Positions 1 through 7,770 of a stretch of 64,000 nucleotides of DNA are shown in pieces. A program made the translations under genes and the position numbers. This DNA is from SZUA-265 sp965651905. GTDB lineage: Bacteria; Myxococcota_A; Polyangia; Polyangiales; Polyangiaceae. A model generated the notes under the pieces. The model was given only the letters and a program-made list of their open reading frames with translations. It made no database searches and was not told the origin of the DNA. Position 1 is the first letter of the stretch; every line of letters starts with the position of its first letter. The stretch is from the NCBI GenBank assembly GCA_965651905.1, contig CBFGUG010000017.1:1-64000 (forward strand). Reading direction: 5' to 3'.

Positions 1-70
1 TCGAGTCGTCGGTGTTCGAGTCGTCGGTGTTCGAGTCGTCGGTGTTCGAGTCGTCGGTGTTCGAGTCGTC
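1..70. repeat. 15-bp in-frame tandem repeat (4.7 copies)
   Basis: The unit tcgagtcgtcggtgt occurs at 1-15, 16-30, 31-45 and 46-60, with a partial copy at 61-70. It continues to the window edge, so the copy number is a minimum. The unit is five codons long and encodes DDSNT on the minus strand, so gain or loss of units keeps the lipoprotein in frame. Confidence 0.9.
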
Positions 71-427
71 ATCTGACGTGGGGGCATCGTCCGACGCAGG
101 GTCGTCCGCGTTCGAGGTCGTGTCGTCTGCGGTGCTCGGCTGGTCGTCGTTCGTCGCGATGGCGTCGTCGTCTTGCTCGTCATCGTCTTGCTCGTCGTCG
201 TCGGCGGCGGCGTCACGCGGGCGGTCGTCACTTGTCGAATCGTCGCTGCTCGTCGAGCCTGCGCCGCCTTCGGACATTTCCGTGAAGTGGGTTTGGCTGC
301 CTTCCTTGTCGGAGCTCGACTGGGCGCAGCCCCAAGCCAGAACGAGTCCGAGTAGCCAGGGGAGCTGCTGCGTGCTGCGTTGCAGGGCACAGCGTTGCAG
401 GGGTTGTGTCGTCATCGGTCGTTTCAT
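1..427 (-). CDS. Asp/Ser-rich lipoprotein (3' end beyond window)
   Basis: The gene reads leftwards off the window edge, so only about 142 codons are visible. The start is the ATG at 427, which overlaps the stop of the upstream gene as ATGA, implying translational coupling. Residues 1-33 form a signal peptide (Lys/Arg start, hydrophobic WLLGLVLAWG) ending at Cys34, a plausible lipobox cysteine, although Ala rather than Leu sits at -3. The mature part is almost entirely Asp, Ser, Thr and Asn, with DDDEQ and repeated DDSNT units encoded by a 15-bp tandem repeat at 1-70. No catalytic domain is visible in the part present. It is probably a surface-exposed or envelope lipoprotein with a flexible acidic linker; anything beyond the linker lies outside the window. 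Confidence 0.72.
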   Translation of the reverse strand, partial: MKRPMTTQPLQRCALQRSTQQLPWLLGLVLAWGCAQSSSDKEGSQTHFTEMSEGGAGSTSSDDSTSDDRPRDAAADDDEQDDDEQDDDAIATNDDQPSTADDTTSNADDPASDDAPTSDDDSNTDDSNTDDSNTDDSNTDDS

Positions 428-1467
428 GCGTCCTGCTCTCCGTCGTTTCGCGACGACACACACTGGCCGCCGTAGAAGGTCACTTGATCGTACGCGGCGG
501 GTCTGCCGTGTTTGGCGTTGTAGGTTTCCACGCGTTCGTACAGTTCGCCGCAGCGCAGCCTGAGGGTTTGAAGTTGATCGAGCACTTCCCGTTCGTCGGG
601 GTGTCCTGGCCACACGTCGAAGGTGAACGTGCTGCCGCCGACCGTGTGCGGCGCGGGCCGGTCAGGCGCGTCAGTCGGGACAGCTTCGCTCGAACTGAGT
701 AGCAAACGCTGACAGAGCGTACGCACGACCGCTTGGTAGTGGTCGTAAACGGCCGCCTCCCAGCCCACGGGGTCGTCGAGCAAGACTTCGAGATTTCGCG
801 CCACGTAACGTGGACCGTTGGTCGTATGTTTGAGTTCGACGCGTCCCGACTTGATCAGACGCTGCATCGAGTGATCCAGCTTGCGGGGCTGAGAAGCCGT
901 AAACGCCTGCAAGTCTTGCGGGGCGACGGGGCCTTCGCGGTAGATGTAAGCCCACAGCAGTTCGTCGACGCCGAGGCCTTCGGCCGCTTCGCTGAGCTGC
1001 ACGCGTTCGGCGCGCGTGGTCGCGCGGTAGCTCAGTTGAGCCCCGCTGCCCGAGCACATGAGCAAGCCAGACTCCACCAGATCGTGCAGCACGCCTTTGA
1101 CGACGGCCTCATCGTCGTCGCAGAAGCGTTGCAAGATGCGCTGTCGTGAGACCAGCTCACCTTCACCCAAGTGATCGAGCACCGCTTCCCACAGGGTTCG
1201 TCCGCGATCCGTCGAACTCTCGGAAAGCCACTGAATGCGACGCAGATAGGTTCGCAGCGCCATGCCGAACATGTCGGCGCTCACTTTGCGACTCACGCCT
1301 TGTGCTTCGAGCTCGCGGCTGAGCTCCCAGAAGACTTGGTTGGCGATGTGCGCGAGTGGTGCCCGCACGCCGCCTGCCGTTGCCAGTTGTGCGATCAGCA
1401 CGGTGGTGTGCCGCACGACGGAATCGATCAGGATCTTGACGTGCATGAGCCGCGGCCACTGTGCCAT
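424..1467 (-). CDS. Conserved hypothetical protein, winged-helix-like
   Basis: The protein has 347 residues, no signal peptide and no membrane segment, so it is predicted cytoplasmic. The N-terminal 100 residues are helical and start with a conserved-looking segment (TTVLIAQLATAGGVRAPLAHIANQ). The middle (about 110-230) reads like two winged-helix modules: helix-rich stretches with LVSRQRILQRF...VVKGVLHDLVESGLL and PRKLDHSMQRLIKSGRVEL, the latter typical of small DNA-binding wings. It lies 54 bp downstream of the S41 peptidase and overlaps the next lipoprotein start by 4 bases, so all three are probably one transcript. I do not recognise a named family. A DNA-binding or scaffold role is inference only. 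Confidence 0.7.
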   Translation of the reverse strand: MAQWPRLMHVKILIDSVVRHTTVLIAQLATAGGVRAPLAHIANQVFWELSRELEAQGVSRKVSADMFGMALRTYLRRIQWLSESSTDRGRTLWEAVLDHLGEGELVSRQRILQRFCDDDEAVVKGVLHDLVESGLLMCSGSGAQLSYRATTRAERVQLSEAAEGLGVDELLWAYIYREGPVAPQDLQAFTASQPRKLDHSMQRLIKSGRVELKHTTNGPRYVARNLEVLLDDPVGWEAAVYDHYQAVVRTLCQRLLLSSSEAVPTDAPDRPAPHTVGGSTFTFDVWPGHPDEREVLDQLQTLRLRCGELYERVETYNAKHGRPAAYDQVTFYGGQCVSSRNDGEQDA

Positions 1468-1521
1468 GCTGGGCGGGCGCTGGGGAGTGGCAGCGTTGGC
1501 ACCCCAGTGTGGCGTCGGGGT

Positions 1522-2871
1522 TCAGGGTTTGGTGGCGAGTACGCCGCGCAGGATCTGAAAGCCGATCGACAGTGCGAAGTCGGGGCCGCCCGTCGGATCT
1601 TTCGGGACGTTGCGCGCGACGCCGAGGTGCGTGGGGGAGATGCCCGTCTCTTCTTCGACCTTTTCCGAGGGCGTGTTCGTCGGCGTGGTGTCGGATTGCG
1701 GCTCGGTGCCTTCGGGGGGCAAGTGGTTTTCGAGATCGCTTTCGCGTTTCACGCCGAAGCTGTCGTCAGGCACATACGCGGCTTCCACCATCACGTCGGG
1801 ACGGATGCCTCGCGCTTGGATAGCCTGCCCGTTGGGCGTGTAGTAGCGCATGGTCGTCAAACGAAGGCCGGCGTTGCCGGGCAAATCGATGATGGATTGC
1901 ACGGACCCTTTTCCGAACGTGGGGGCGCCGACCACGCTGGCTCGGCCGTGATCTTGCAGCGCGCCCGCCACCAACTCGGCCGCGCTGGCACTGTACTCGT
2001 TGACCAACACGACCATCGGCTGTGTGATGAGCGCACCGCCGCGAGAGGCGTCCACCGAGTCGATGGTCTCGCCTCGCCTGCGCGTGCTGTAGACGTTGCC
2101 ACCATCCAAGAACTCGTCGGTGACTGCGACCGCTTCACGCACCAAGCCACCAGGGTTGTTGCGCACGTCGAGCACGACGCCGCGGATGGGGCGCTGACTG
2201 CTCCTCCGCAACTCGCCGATCGCTTCCAGCAGTTCAGTGTGTGTGCCGCGTTGAAATTGTTTGATGCGCAGATACGCAATGTCGTCGATCAGTGTTTCAC
2301 CGTAGATGCTGGCTACCGTGATGACCTGACGTTCCAACGTGAAGTTGATGACCTTCTCGTGATCGGGACGTCGAATGCCGACGCGAACCGTGGTCCCCGC
2401 AGGGCCGCGCATGCGTTCGACCAGGTCGTTCGCGGATTTGCCCCGAACACTCACTTGGTCGATGGCGATGATGCGATCGCCGGGTTGGATGCCCGCCTGC
2501 TGTGCGGGGGAGCCATCCAGCGTCGCGATCACGATCACGGTTTCGGCGCGAAAGTCGACTTCGATGCCGACGCCACCGAACTCACCTTCCGTGTCGCCGC
2601 GAAACGTGTCGAAGGCGCGTGGGGGGAGGTAGGAACTGTGGGGGTCGAGCTCGGCGACCATTCCCTTGATGGCCCCTTCGGTCAGTCGAGTGCGCTCGAC
2701 GGGTTCGACGTATTCGTTTTCGACCAGCACGAGTACCCGCGCGAGTTGCTGCAGGACGGCGTACGGGCTTTGGGCGTCGGTGGTCGCGCTCGCCCCCTGT
2801 GCGTACCAAGCGCCTCCCAGGAAGGCGGTCGTACTCAGGCATACATAGGCGATGGCTCGACGTAACAGCAC
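1522..2871 (-). CDS. S41-family C-terminal processing peptidase
   Basis: This is a periplasmic serine protease of the CtpA/Prc type (449 aa), which removes or degrades C-terminal tails of envelope proteins. Residues 1-30 contain an N-terminal membrane or signal segment. A PDZ domain spans about 95-180 (GGVGIEV... PGDRIIAID). The catalytic core has the NEYSASAAE motif (Ser294/Ser296) and Lys321 in TFGKGSVQ, the Ser-Lys dyad of the family. The C-terminal tail (about 385-449) is acidic and unlike the core. The start is GTG at 2871 with no clear Shine-Dalgarno. It is the first gene of the minus-strand set at the left edge. Confidence 0.93.
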   Translation of the reverse strand: MLLRRAIAYVCLSTTAFLGGAWYAQGASATTDAQSPYAVLQQLARVLVLVENEYVEPVERTRLTEGAIKGMVAELDPHSSYLPPRAFDTFRGDTEGEFGGVGIEVDFRAETVIVIATLDGSPAQQAGIQPGDRIIAIDQVSVRGKSANDLVERMRGPAGTTVRVGIRRPDHEKVINFTLERQVITVASIYGETLIDDIAYLRIKQFQRGTHTELLEAIGELRRSSQRPIRGVVLDVRNNPGGLVREAVAVTDEFLDGGNVYSTRRRGETIDSVDASRGGALITQPMVVLVNEYSASAAELVAGALQDHGRASVVGAPTFGKGSVQSIIDLPGNAGLRLTTMRYYTPNGQAIQARGIRPDVMVEAAYVPDDSFGVKRESDLENHLPPEGTEPQSDTTPTNTPSEKVEEETGISPTHLGVARNVPKDPTGGPDFALSIGFQILRGVLATKP

Positions 2872-3337
2872 GCCGCTTGGTATAGCGCTACCAGCGCCTG
2901 CTTGTCAGGCTGTGCGCTACTTGCCATTCGTCACGCGCTTGGACTGTTTTTGCGTGTGAATCCACGAGGTCCGTCGTCCGACGTGGGCACGATACCCGCC
3001 TCGCGAAATCCGTTCCGCCGCAAAACTTCTCTTGCAGGATTGGCCACAATGACGCATTTATCGGCAGTTGCGCAGCGCTCACCACCTTCGACGGCGGTGT
3101 GTGTCTCTCGTCATCGCCCACCCCGGCTTCGGACACTCTGAGGCAGATCGCGCGGTGCAGCACTTCACTTGAGCGGCTTTCGAGAGCCGCGCTCACTCAC
3201 CCAAGAATGACCGCAGACACCCGACACACGCAGTCCGCCGTTCTGGCCCACGCCAGGGTTGCGGGTCGCTCAGCGAGTGTTTCGGTCGGTGTCGTTGCTC
3301 GATGGAGCAACGACCCAAGCTAACGAGGGAAGCCCCG
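2872..3337. other. Divergent intergenic region, no gene seen
   Basis: The 466 bp lie between the start of the S41 peptidase (minus) and the start of the small ribbon-helix-helix-like gene (plus). The short open frames on both strands lack recognisable protein features. Promoters for both neighbours should lie here, but I could not identify a convincing -35/-10 pair or a sigma54 box. Confidence 0.6.
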
Positions 3338-3571
3338 ATGTCCGACAACCAATCCAACAACCGTGGCAGCGATAAGCGTAAGCAGAGTCTCTACTTCCCC
3401 GAAGCGATGCTTCAAGAGATCAAAGACGAGGCCGCGCGGCTCGACCGTTCTCTGTCCTGGATCGTCCAGCGCGCTTGGAAGCTCGCACGCACCGACATCA
3501 AGCGCATTCCCAGCGTCAACGACATGGAAGAAGTGGGAGCGGCGAGTCCCCCGCTCGAGCCCAAGCTCTGA
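3338..3571 (+). CDS. Small ribbon-helix-helix-like protein
   Basis: A 77-residue protein with the segment KQSLYFPEAMLQEIKDEAARLDRSLSWIVQRAW, which reads as a beta strand plus two helices of a ribbon-helix-helix (CopG/MetJ) fold. It resembles the small deltaproteobacterial family I recall as TIGR04563 (from memory, not checked). An upstream in-frame ATG exists at 3302, but the ATG at 3338 has a good Shine-Dalgarno (gaggga, 3325-3330) seven bases before it, so I chose 3338. The stop codon lies inside the first copy of a 27-bp tandem repeat. A DNA-binding regulator is likely from the fold; no target is known. Confidence 0.78.
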   Translation: MSDNQSNNRGSDKRKQSLYFPEAMLQEIKDEAARLDRSLSWIVQRAWKLARTDIKRIPSVNDMEEVGAASPPLEPKL

Positions 3572-3702
3572 GTCCCCAGCGCTGTGTCCTAGCACTGAGT
3601 CCCCAGCGCTGTGTCCCAGCTCTGAGTCTCAGCTCCGAGTCTCAGAATCTGGGTTCCAGATTCGGGCCCCAGAATCTGAGTCCCAGAACTGGGCCCCAGC
3701 CT
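3568..3702 (+). repeat. Five diverged copies of a 27-bp tandem repeat with hairpins
   Basis: Units begin at 3568, 3595, 3622, 3649 and 3676 with ctgagtccc or a close variant, giving an exact 27-base period. Units 1 and 2 share 22 identical bases; the later ones are more diverged. Within a unit there is a half-repeat of about 13-14 bases. GAATCTGG (3645-3652) and CCAGATTC (3656-3663) form an 8-bp stem with a 3-base loop, and the second arm could instead pair with GAATCT at 3672-3677, giving two exclusive folds. It starts in the stop codon of the preceding gene. It does not look like a simple terminator, because no T-tract follows. Confidence 0.8.
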
Positions 3703-3855
3703 CTTGGAGAATTACGTAGCAGGCTCGGACCCGTTCGAGTCTGCGCGCTGTCCAGCAGCGCACCATCAGTGTTCGCACATCGCGGCACATTGTCGGATGT
3801 TACGTAGAACCGCGTGGAGTTGCGGCACGCTGGGCTGCGCTGCTAGCGTTCGCCC

Positions 3856-4611
3856 ATGGCGGACTTGGATCTCGACGACGCTACGCTAGGGCAGATGTTG
3901 CGGATCCTGGCGCACGACCTGCGCAACCCGCTGGCCGTCATCATCAGTAACCTCGGTTACCTGCGCAGCGTGCTGAGCGCCGCCGAGCAGGAGGTGCTCG
4001 AGACGTTGATCGACACGGTTACGTCGTGTGACGATCTGAAGCACGTCATCAACAACATCGAACTGCTGGGGACGACCCTGAAGGGGGCTGGTGAAGAGCC
4101 GACGGCCCCGCTGGCGACGCAAGGCAGTTTCGAACTCTTGCCCAGCGCTCAGGAGGTGATCGTGCAGTGTGAACCGTTGGCGAGCAGCCACGGTGTGGCG
4201 TTCAGCCACCGACTGGGCCCCGCCCAGGGCGCCTGGGCCTCGGGTAGCGCTGCCATGTTCGAGCGCGCGCTCAGTAACTTGGTACGCAACGCGATTCGCC
4301 ACACACCGTCGGGGAGTGAGGTGTTGGTCGAGGCGACGGCCGATCGCGACGGTTTTCGCGTTTGTGTGCTCGACTCTGGTCAGCCTATCGATTTTCCTCG
4401 GGCGTTTTCGCCTGAGGGGCAAATCGAAGCGAAGGCCTCGGGCTTCGGTCGTTATGGTCGCGGCCTGGGCTTACTCATGGCCCGAGTTTCGGCCGACGCA
4501 ATCGGCGCGCAGATCGGATTGTGTACCCCACGGAGCGGGTTTACGAGCGGAGTGCAGCTGACGCTCGATCGCGCATCGCAGCACAAGTCGTCACACGGCT
4601 CTTTGCTGTAG
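3856..4611 (+). CDS. Sensor-less histidine kinase
   Basis: The 251-residue protein starts directly with the dimerisation/phosphoacceptor helix (LAHDLRNPLAVI, His20) and continues into a HATPase domain with the N box (SNLVRNAIRH, Asn145), a G1-like DSGQP (about 173-177) and the G2 motif GRGLGL (about 201-206). There is no transmembrane segment and no PAS, GAF or receiver domain, so it is a minimal cytoplasmic kinase core. No response regulator is adjacent. It probably receives its input from a separate protein. The ATG at 3856 lacks a clear Shine-Dalgarno, but there is no room for a longer domain upstream because the repeat block precedes it. Confidence 0.85.
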   Translation: MADLDLDDATLGQMLRILAHDLRNPLAVIISNLGYLRSVLSAAEQEVLETLIDTVTSCDDLKHVINNIELLGTTLKGAGEEPTAPLATQGSFELLPSAQEVIVQCEPLASSHGVAFSHRLGPAQGAWASGSAAMFERALSNLVRNAIRHTPSGSEVLVEATADRDGFRVCVLDSGQPIDFPRAFSPEGQIEAKASGFGRYGRGLGLLMARVSADAIGAQIGLCTPRSGFTSGVQLTLDRASQHKSSHGSLL

Positions 4612-4623
4612 TCGTGGTCACGA

Positions 4624-5802
4624 TCAGGGCTGGAGCACCACGGCGGAGTCGGGGTCGCGAAACAGAATCTTCCCGTTTTCGCCAGGGCAGCCCCAGCAAC
4701 TGCTGAAGTGGAGCCGAGGGCGAATGGACGGGCTGTAGGCGAGGATGACGGGGCCCTTCTCGCCGTGCATCACGAAGCTGGATGCGAGCTCCAAGTCGTC
4801 TTTTGTCACGACGTGATAGACGAGGACGAAGCTGGTCTCTTTGCCGCTCTTTGCCGCCAGCACCAGAAATTCGACGCCTGTGTCCGGGCGCCACACGAGC
4901 GGGCTGGTCGTGAACAAAAAGCCCTGGGTGTTGCCGTCGCCGCGATCCATGACCGTGTTGATGGCTTCAGGTTCACCAAACACGGACAGGTCTTCTGCGA
5001 GCTTCTCCGTCTTCGGGTGCTTGCGGAGCAGCTCCGCGATCGCTTTCCCATCCATTGGGCGTTTGGTGTACACCTCGCCAGCGGTTGGCTCAGCAACACG
5101 CGCCGCGTTGGGCGCGCCGAAACAACAGCGGAAGCCGACCACGGAAGGGTCGTCGGAGGTGCCGCTACGATGCGCGCAGCGGCGTTCGTGGGCGGGGACA
5201 TCGCGTGCGCGGGAGGGACCACGCAGCACTGGTTTGCCAGAAAGGGGGGAGGGATCGCCGAAGTCGCTCGCCGTCCACTCGGGACGAGATCCCATACCGC
5301 GCAGGCCAAACTCGTTCGTGCAATCGCCCTGGCAGCTCGCCGTCCAGTGTTCGCCTGTCGCGAAGGCGAGCTGCGCGTCGCCGCGGCAAGCACGTTCCCA
5401 TTCGAGTTCCGTACACAGCCGTCCGCCCGCTTCGCCACACAGTCGGCTGGCTTCCTCTCGGGTGACGCCTAACCGGGGTGGCTTACCGGGTTCGTTGGGG
5501 TAGAGCTCCGCATCTATTTCGAAGGGGCCCAATTTGGACGTGAACGGCCGTGGTTCCCACGCGGGGTTTCGTTCGAATCGACCTGGGCGGGTGCCTGCGT
5601 GGAGCTCGCCCATCGGAATACTGACTCGAGTACTCTCGGGAGCGCCGCCGCTCGGTTCTTTTTCGTCGTTACCCTTCGCCGGGCTGGCGGAAGTAGCTTC
5701 TGCGGGCTGACGCTCGGAGGGCGGCTCGTCACAACCCGTGACAGCCAGGAGGCAGACTTGCCAGGCTAGGAACAGGACCGAAGCGGGCCGGGCTGGGCGC
5801 AT
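4624..5802 (-). CDS. SUMF1/FGE-like domain lipoprotein
   Basis: The start at 5802 gives a lipoprotein signal peptide (MRPARPASVLFLAWQVCLLAVTGC) with cysteine in a good lipobox; the open frame extends further upstream but without a signal peptide. The middle of the protein carries fragments typical of the formylglycine-generating-enzyme/SUMF1 fold: VTREEASRLCGEAGGRLCTELEWERAC, EWTASDFG and SVVGFRCC. Members of that fold modify sulfatases or bind ligands. The C-terminal 150 residues have no recognised domain and include a CWGCPG cysteine pair. No sulfatase is nearby, so a structural or binding role is as likely as an enzyme. It converges with the histidine kinase 12 bp away and is divergent from slyD. 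Confidence 0.8.
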   Translation of the reverse strand: MRPARPASVLFLAWQVCLLAVTGCDEPPSERQPAEATSASPAKGNDEKEPSGGAPESTRVSIPMGELHAGTRPGRFERNPAWEPRPFTSKLGPFEIDAELYPNEPGKPPRLGVTREEASRLCGEAGGRLCTELEWERACRGDAQLAFATGEHWTASCQGDCTNEFGLRGMGSRPEWTASDFGDPSPLSGKPVLRGPSRARDVPAHERRCAHRSGTSDDPSVVGFRCCFGAPNAARVAEPTAGEVYTKRPMDGKAIAELLRKHPKTEKLAEDLSVFGEPEAINTVMDRGDGNTQGFLFTTSPLVWRPDTGVEFLVLAAKSGKETSFVLVYHVVTKDDLELASSFVMHGEKGPVILAYSPSIRPRLHFSSCWGCPGENGKILFRDPDSAVVLQP

Positions 5803-5873
5803 CAATGGTGGGAGTTTTCGGCGATGTCGCGGGGGCATGGTTGACCCGGGCGCGGGACTGGGGAGAATGTGGG

Positions 5874-6518
5874 GTGGCCTCGAATCAGCCTTTTCAAGTC
5901 GGTCCCGACACCGTCGCGCACTTTTCCTACCAGCTTTTTGACGAAGAGGGGGAACTCGTCGAGGACTCGGGGGGACAAGCCTTCTCGTTCTTGTTCGGGT
6001 ATGGACAACTCGTCCCGAAGCTGGAAATGGCACTTGCGGGGATGTTGCCCGGGGCTTCCAAGCGAGTTCGTTTGGCTCCTGAGGAAGCGTTCGGCAAGCG
6101 GGACCTCGACAAGATCTTGGAGGTCGCACGCGACGAGTTTCCACCCGACGTATCGCCGGGAGACGAGTTCGACGCCGAAGACGCGGATGGGGACAGCGTC
6201 ACCCTGGTCGTGTTGGACGTCGATGCCGACCGCGTGGTGATCGACGCCAATCACCCGCTCGCTGGGCAGACGGTGACGTTGCAACTGCAGGTCGAAGCCG
6301 TGCGTCCCGCGCTCATGGCCGAGATAGAGGAGGCAGCGAGCTTGCTGGAGCAGGGCCAGAATCCCGCAACGAGCTTGCTCCCGGCAGCACGTTTGCTAAG
6401 ACGCCCATCCGCGAGCCAGCTCGCGGATACTGCGTTAGATCGAGGCGCGTCCGCCGAAGTCGAAACCACCCAGAGCTCCGTGCTCGAGGAGTCGGAACGC
6501 TCCAGTTCGAGTTCGTAG
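5874..6518 (+). CDS. slyD: SlyD-like FKBP-type peptidyl-prolyl isomerase
   Basis: It catalyses cis-trans isomerisation of prolyl bonds and acts as a folding chaperone. The FKBP half (about residues 5-70 and 125-150) has VAHFSYQLFDEEGELVEDS and the flap-type insert FPPDVSPGDEFDAEDADGDSVTL, followed by DANHPLAGQTV, the hallmark of the SlyD class. The C-terminal tail of about 60 residues is Ser/Glu-rich instead of the His/Cys-rich metal tail of the enteric protein. The start chosen is GTG 5874 because GGGGAGA at 5860-5866 sits seven bases upstream; an ATG at 5805 would add a non-homologous extension. Predicted cytoplasmic. Confidence 0.93.
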   Translation: MASNQPFQVGPDTVAHFSYQLFDEEGELVEDSGGQAFSFLFGYGQLVPKLEMALAGMLPGASKRVRLAPEEAFGKRDLDKILEVARDEFPPDVSPGDEFDAEDADGDSVTLVVLDVDADRVVIDANHPLAGQTVTLQLQVEAVRPALMAEIEEAASLLEQGQNPATSLLPAARLLRRPSASQLADTALDRGASAEVETTQSSVLEESERSSSSS

Positions 6519-6602
6519 CTCGCCTTTCACGGACTGCTCTGCTACTTCTCGGCCCCGACGAAATTGCTTCAGAGTTCGCGAGAAGCCCCCCAGGAGAATG
6601 AA

Positions 6603-7691
6603 ATGAACCGACCCGAAAATTTCCTGTTCGACGTACGCGTGCGAGAGCGGATGATCGCTCGTGGACTGCTCAGTGAGGAGGCCGTCAACGAACACCTGGA
6701 AGCGCTCGGCGACCGGGCTGGGAAGACCGAAACGTTGGATATCGAGCAGCCAGCCCTGGTCAGTGAGAAGCCGCCACCAGAGCCCGCTCCCGTGTTGGGC
6801 GGGTTGGGCGTGCCCGCGCTTTCTCCCATCCAGGCGCAGCCCGTGCGTTCGCTGGATCCGGGGGTCGGCCTGGGGCCTGGCGGCAGAGTCTCGCCGTTCG
6901 AGCCCGACTCCAAGGTCTCCCCCTTCGAGTCAGGGCCGCGAGTGTCGCCGTTCGAACCTGCGCCAAAGGTCAATCCCTTCGAGATGCCGAGGGAGCACCG
7001 TCCTGCAGCGCCCCCTGCGTACGAACCCGCACCTCCCATTCCTGCGTACGAGCCCGAGCGGCGCGTCAACCCGTACGAGCCCGCGCCGAAGGTTTCGCCC
7101 TTCGAGCCCGCGCCGAAGGTTTCGCCTTTCGAGCCCGCCGCCCCCGCTTACCCGCCGCAACACCAGTATCCGCCGCAGCATCATCAGCCGCCGCAGCATC
7201 ATCAACCGGCGCCGCACCACCAGCCTGCGCCGCAGCATCAACCCGCGCAGCACCATCCCTACGCGCCACAACATCAGCCGCACGTTCCCACCGGGTCCCC
7301 GTATTCTCCTTCGCCTCAGGTGCCGCCCGCCGCTGCGCCCAACCCCGTGCACACGACGCCGAGTGGCGCGCCGCTTCCCGCCTATCGGCAACCACAGCCG
7401 CCCGCGCAGCCAGCGCCTTCGCCGGGGCCCTCCACGTCGCTTCCGACGTCACCCTTTGGCCCACCTCCTGGCGGGATGATGCCGGGCTCGTCCCAGCCCG
7501 TTTCGCCGATGGGTCCGTCACCTCTGGTTTCTCCGTTCGAGCCCTCCGCTCCGCAACATCCCCACGCGGCTCCCGCTCGTCCCGAGCACCAGCAGCCCGG
7601 GCATGGGCCCGTGTCCAACCCGCAGCCTCCTCACCCGTACCCCGGGGTACCGGGCACGGGTCCAGGGTCGTCGGGCAACAACGACCGCTGA
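6603..7691 (+). CDS. Proline-rich SPFE-motif repeat protein
   Basis: The protein has 362 residues. The start is the ATG at 6603, with AGGAGA at 6592-6597. A short helical N-terminal domain (about residues 1-45, NRPENFLFDVRVRERMIARGLLSEEAV) is followed by more than 300 residues of Pro/Gln/His-rich disordered sequence. Eight copies of [VL][SN]P[FY]E recur (for example VSPFEP, VNPFEM, VNPYEP), three of them near the N-terminal domain, one at the far C-terminus, and two in an almost perfect 27-bp duplication. PQHH/QHQP runs lie in the middle. No signal peptide or membrane segment is visible. The layout suggests a scaffold displaying short linear binding motifs. The partner is unknown. Confidence 0.75.
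   Translation: MNRPENFLFDVRVRERMIARGLLSEEAVNEHLEALGDRAGKTETLDIEQPALVSEKPPPEPAPVLGGLGVPALSPIQAQPVRSLDPGVGLGPGGRVSPFEPDSKVSPFESGPRVSPFEPAPKVNPFEMPREHRPAAPPAYEPAPPIPAYEPERRVNPYEPAPKVSPFEPAPKVSPFEPAAPAYPPQHQYPPQHHQPPQHHQPAPHHQPAPQHQPAQHHPYAPQHQPHVPTGSPYSPSPQVPPAAAPNPVHTTPSGAPLPAYRQPQPPAQPAPSPGPSTSLPTSPFGPPPGGMMPGSSQPVSPMGPSPLVSPFEPSAPQHPHAAPARPEHQQPGHGPVSNPQPPHPYPGVPGTGPGSSGNNDR
7077..7130 (+). repeat. 27-bp direct duplication (EPAPKVSPF)
   Basis: Two head-to-tail 27-bp units (7077-7103 and 7104-7130) differ at only one base and encode EPAPKVSPF twice inside the SPFE-repeat protein. Confidence 0.85.
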
Positions 7692-7770
7692 TCTTGCTCA
7701 GCTGCTCCTGGTAGCTGGCCGTCGCCAGTTACCAGGGCCGCCTGCGCGTTCGCTGAGTGATCTGGCCTGG

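Noticed and set aside
12..563. Plus-strand frame of 183 codons rich in Ser
   Set aside because: It is the antisense of the Asp-rich lipoprotein (whose minus-strand reading has a signal peptide and lipobox) and of the end of the upstream gene.
1171..2865. Plus-strand frame of 564 codons
   Set aside because: It is antisense to the S41 peptidase, whose PDZ domain and Ser-Lys motifs are clear; long antisense frames are common at this GC content.
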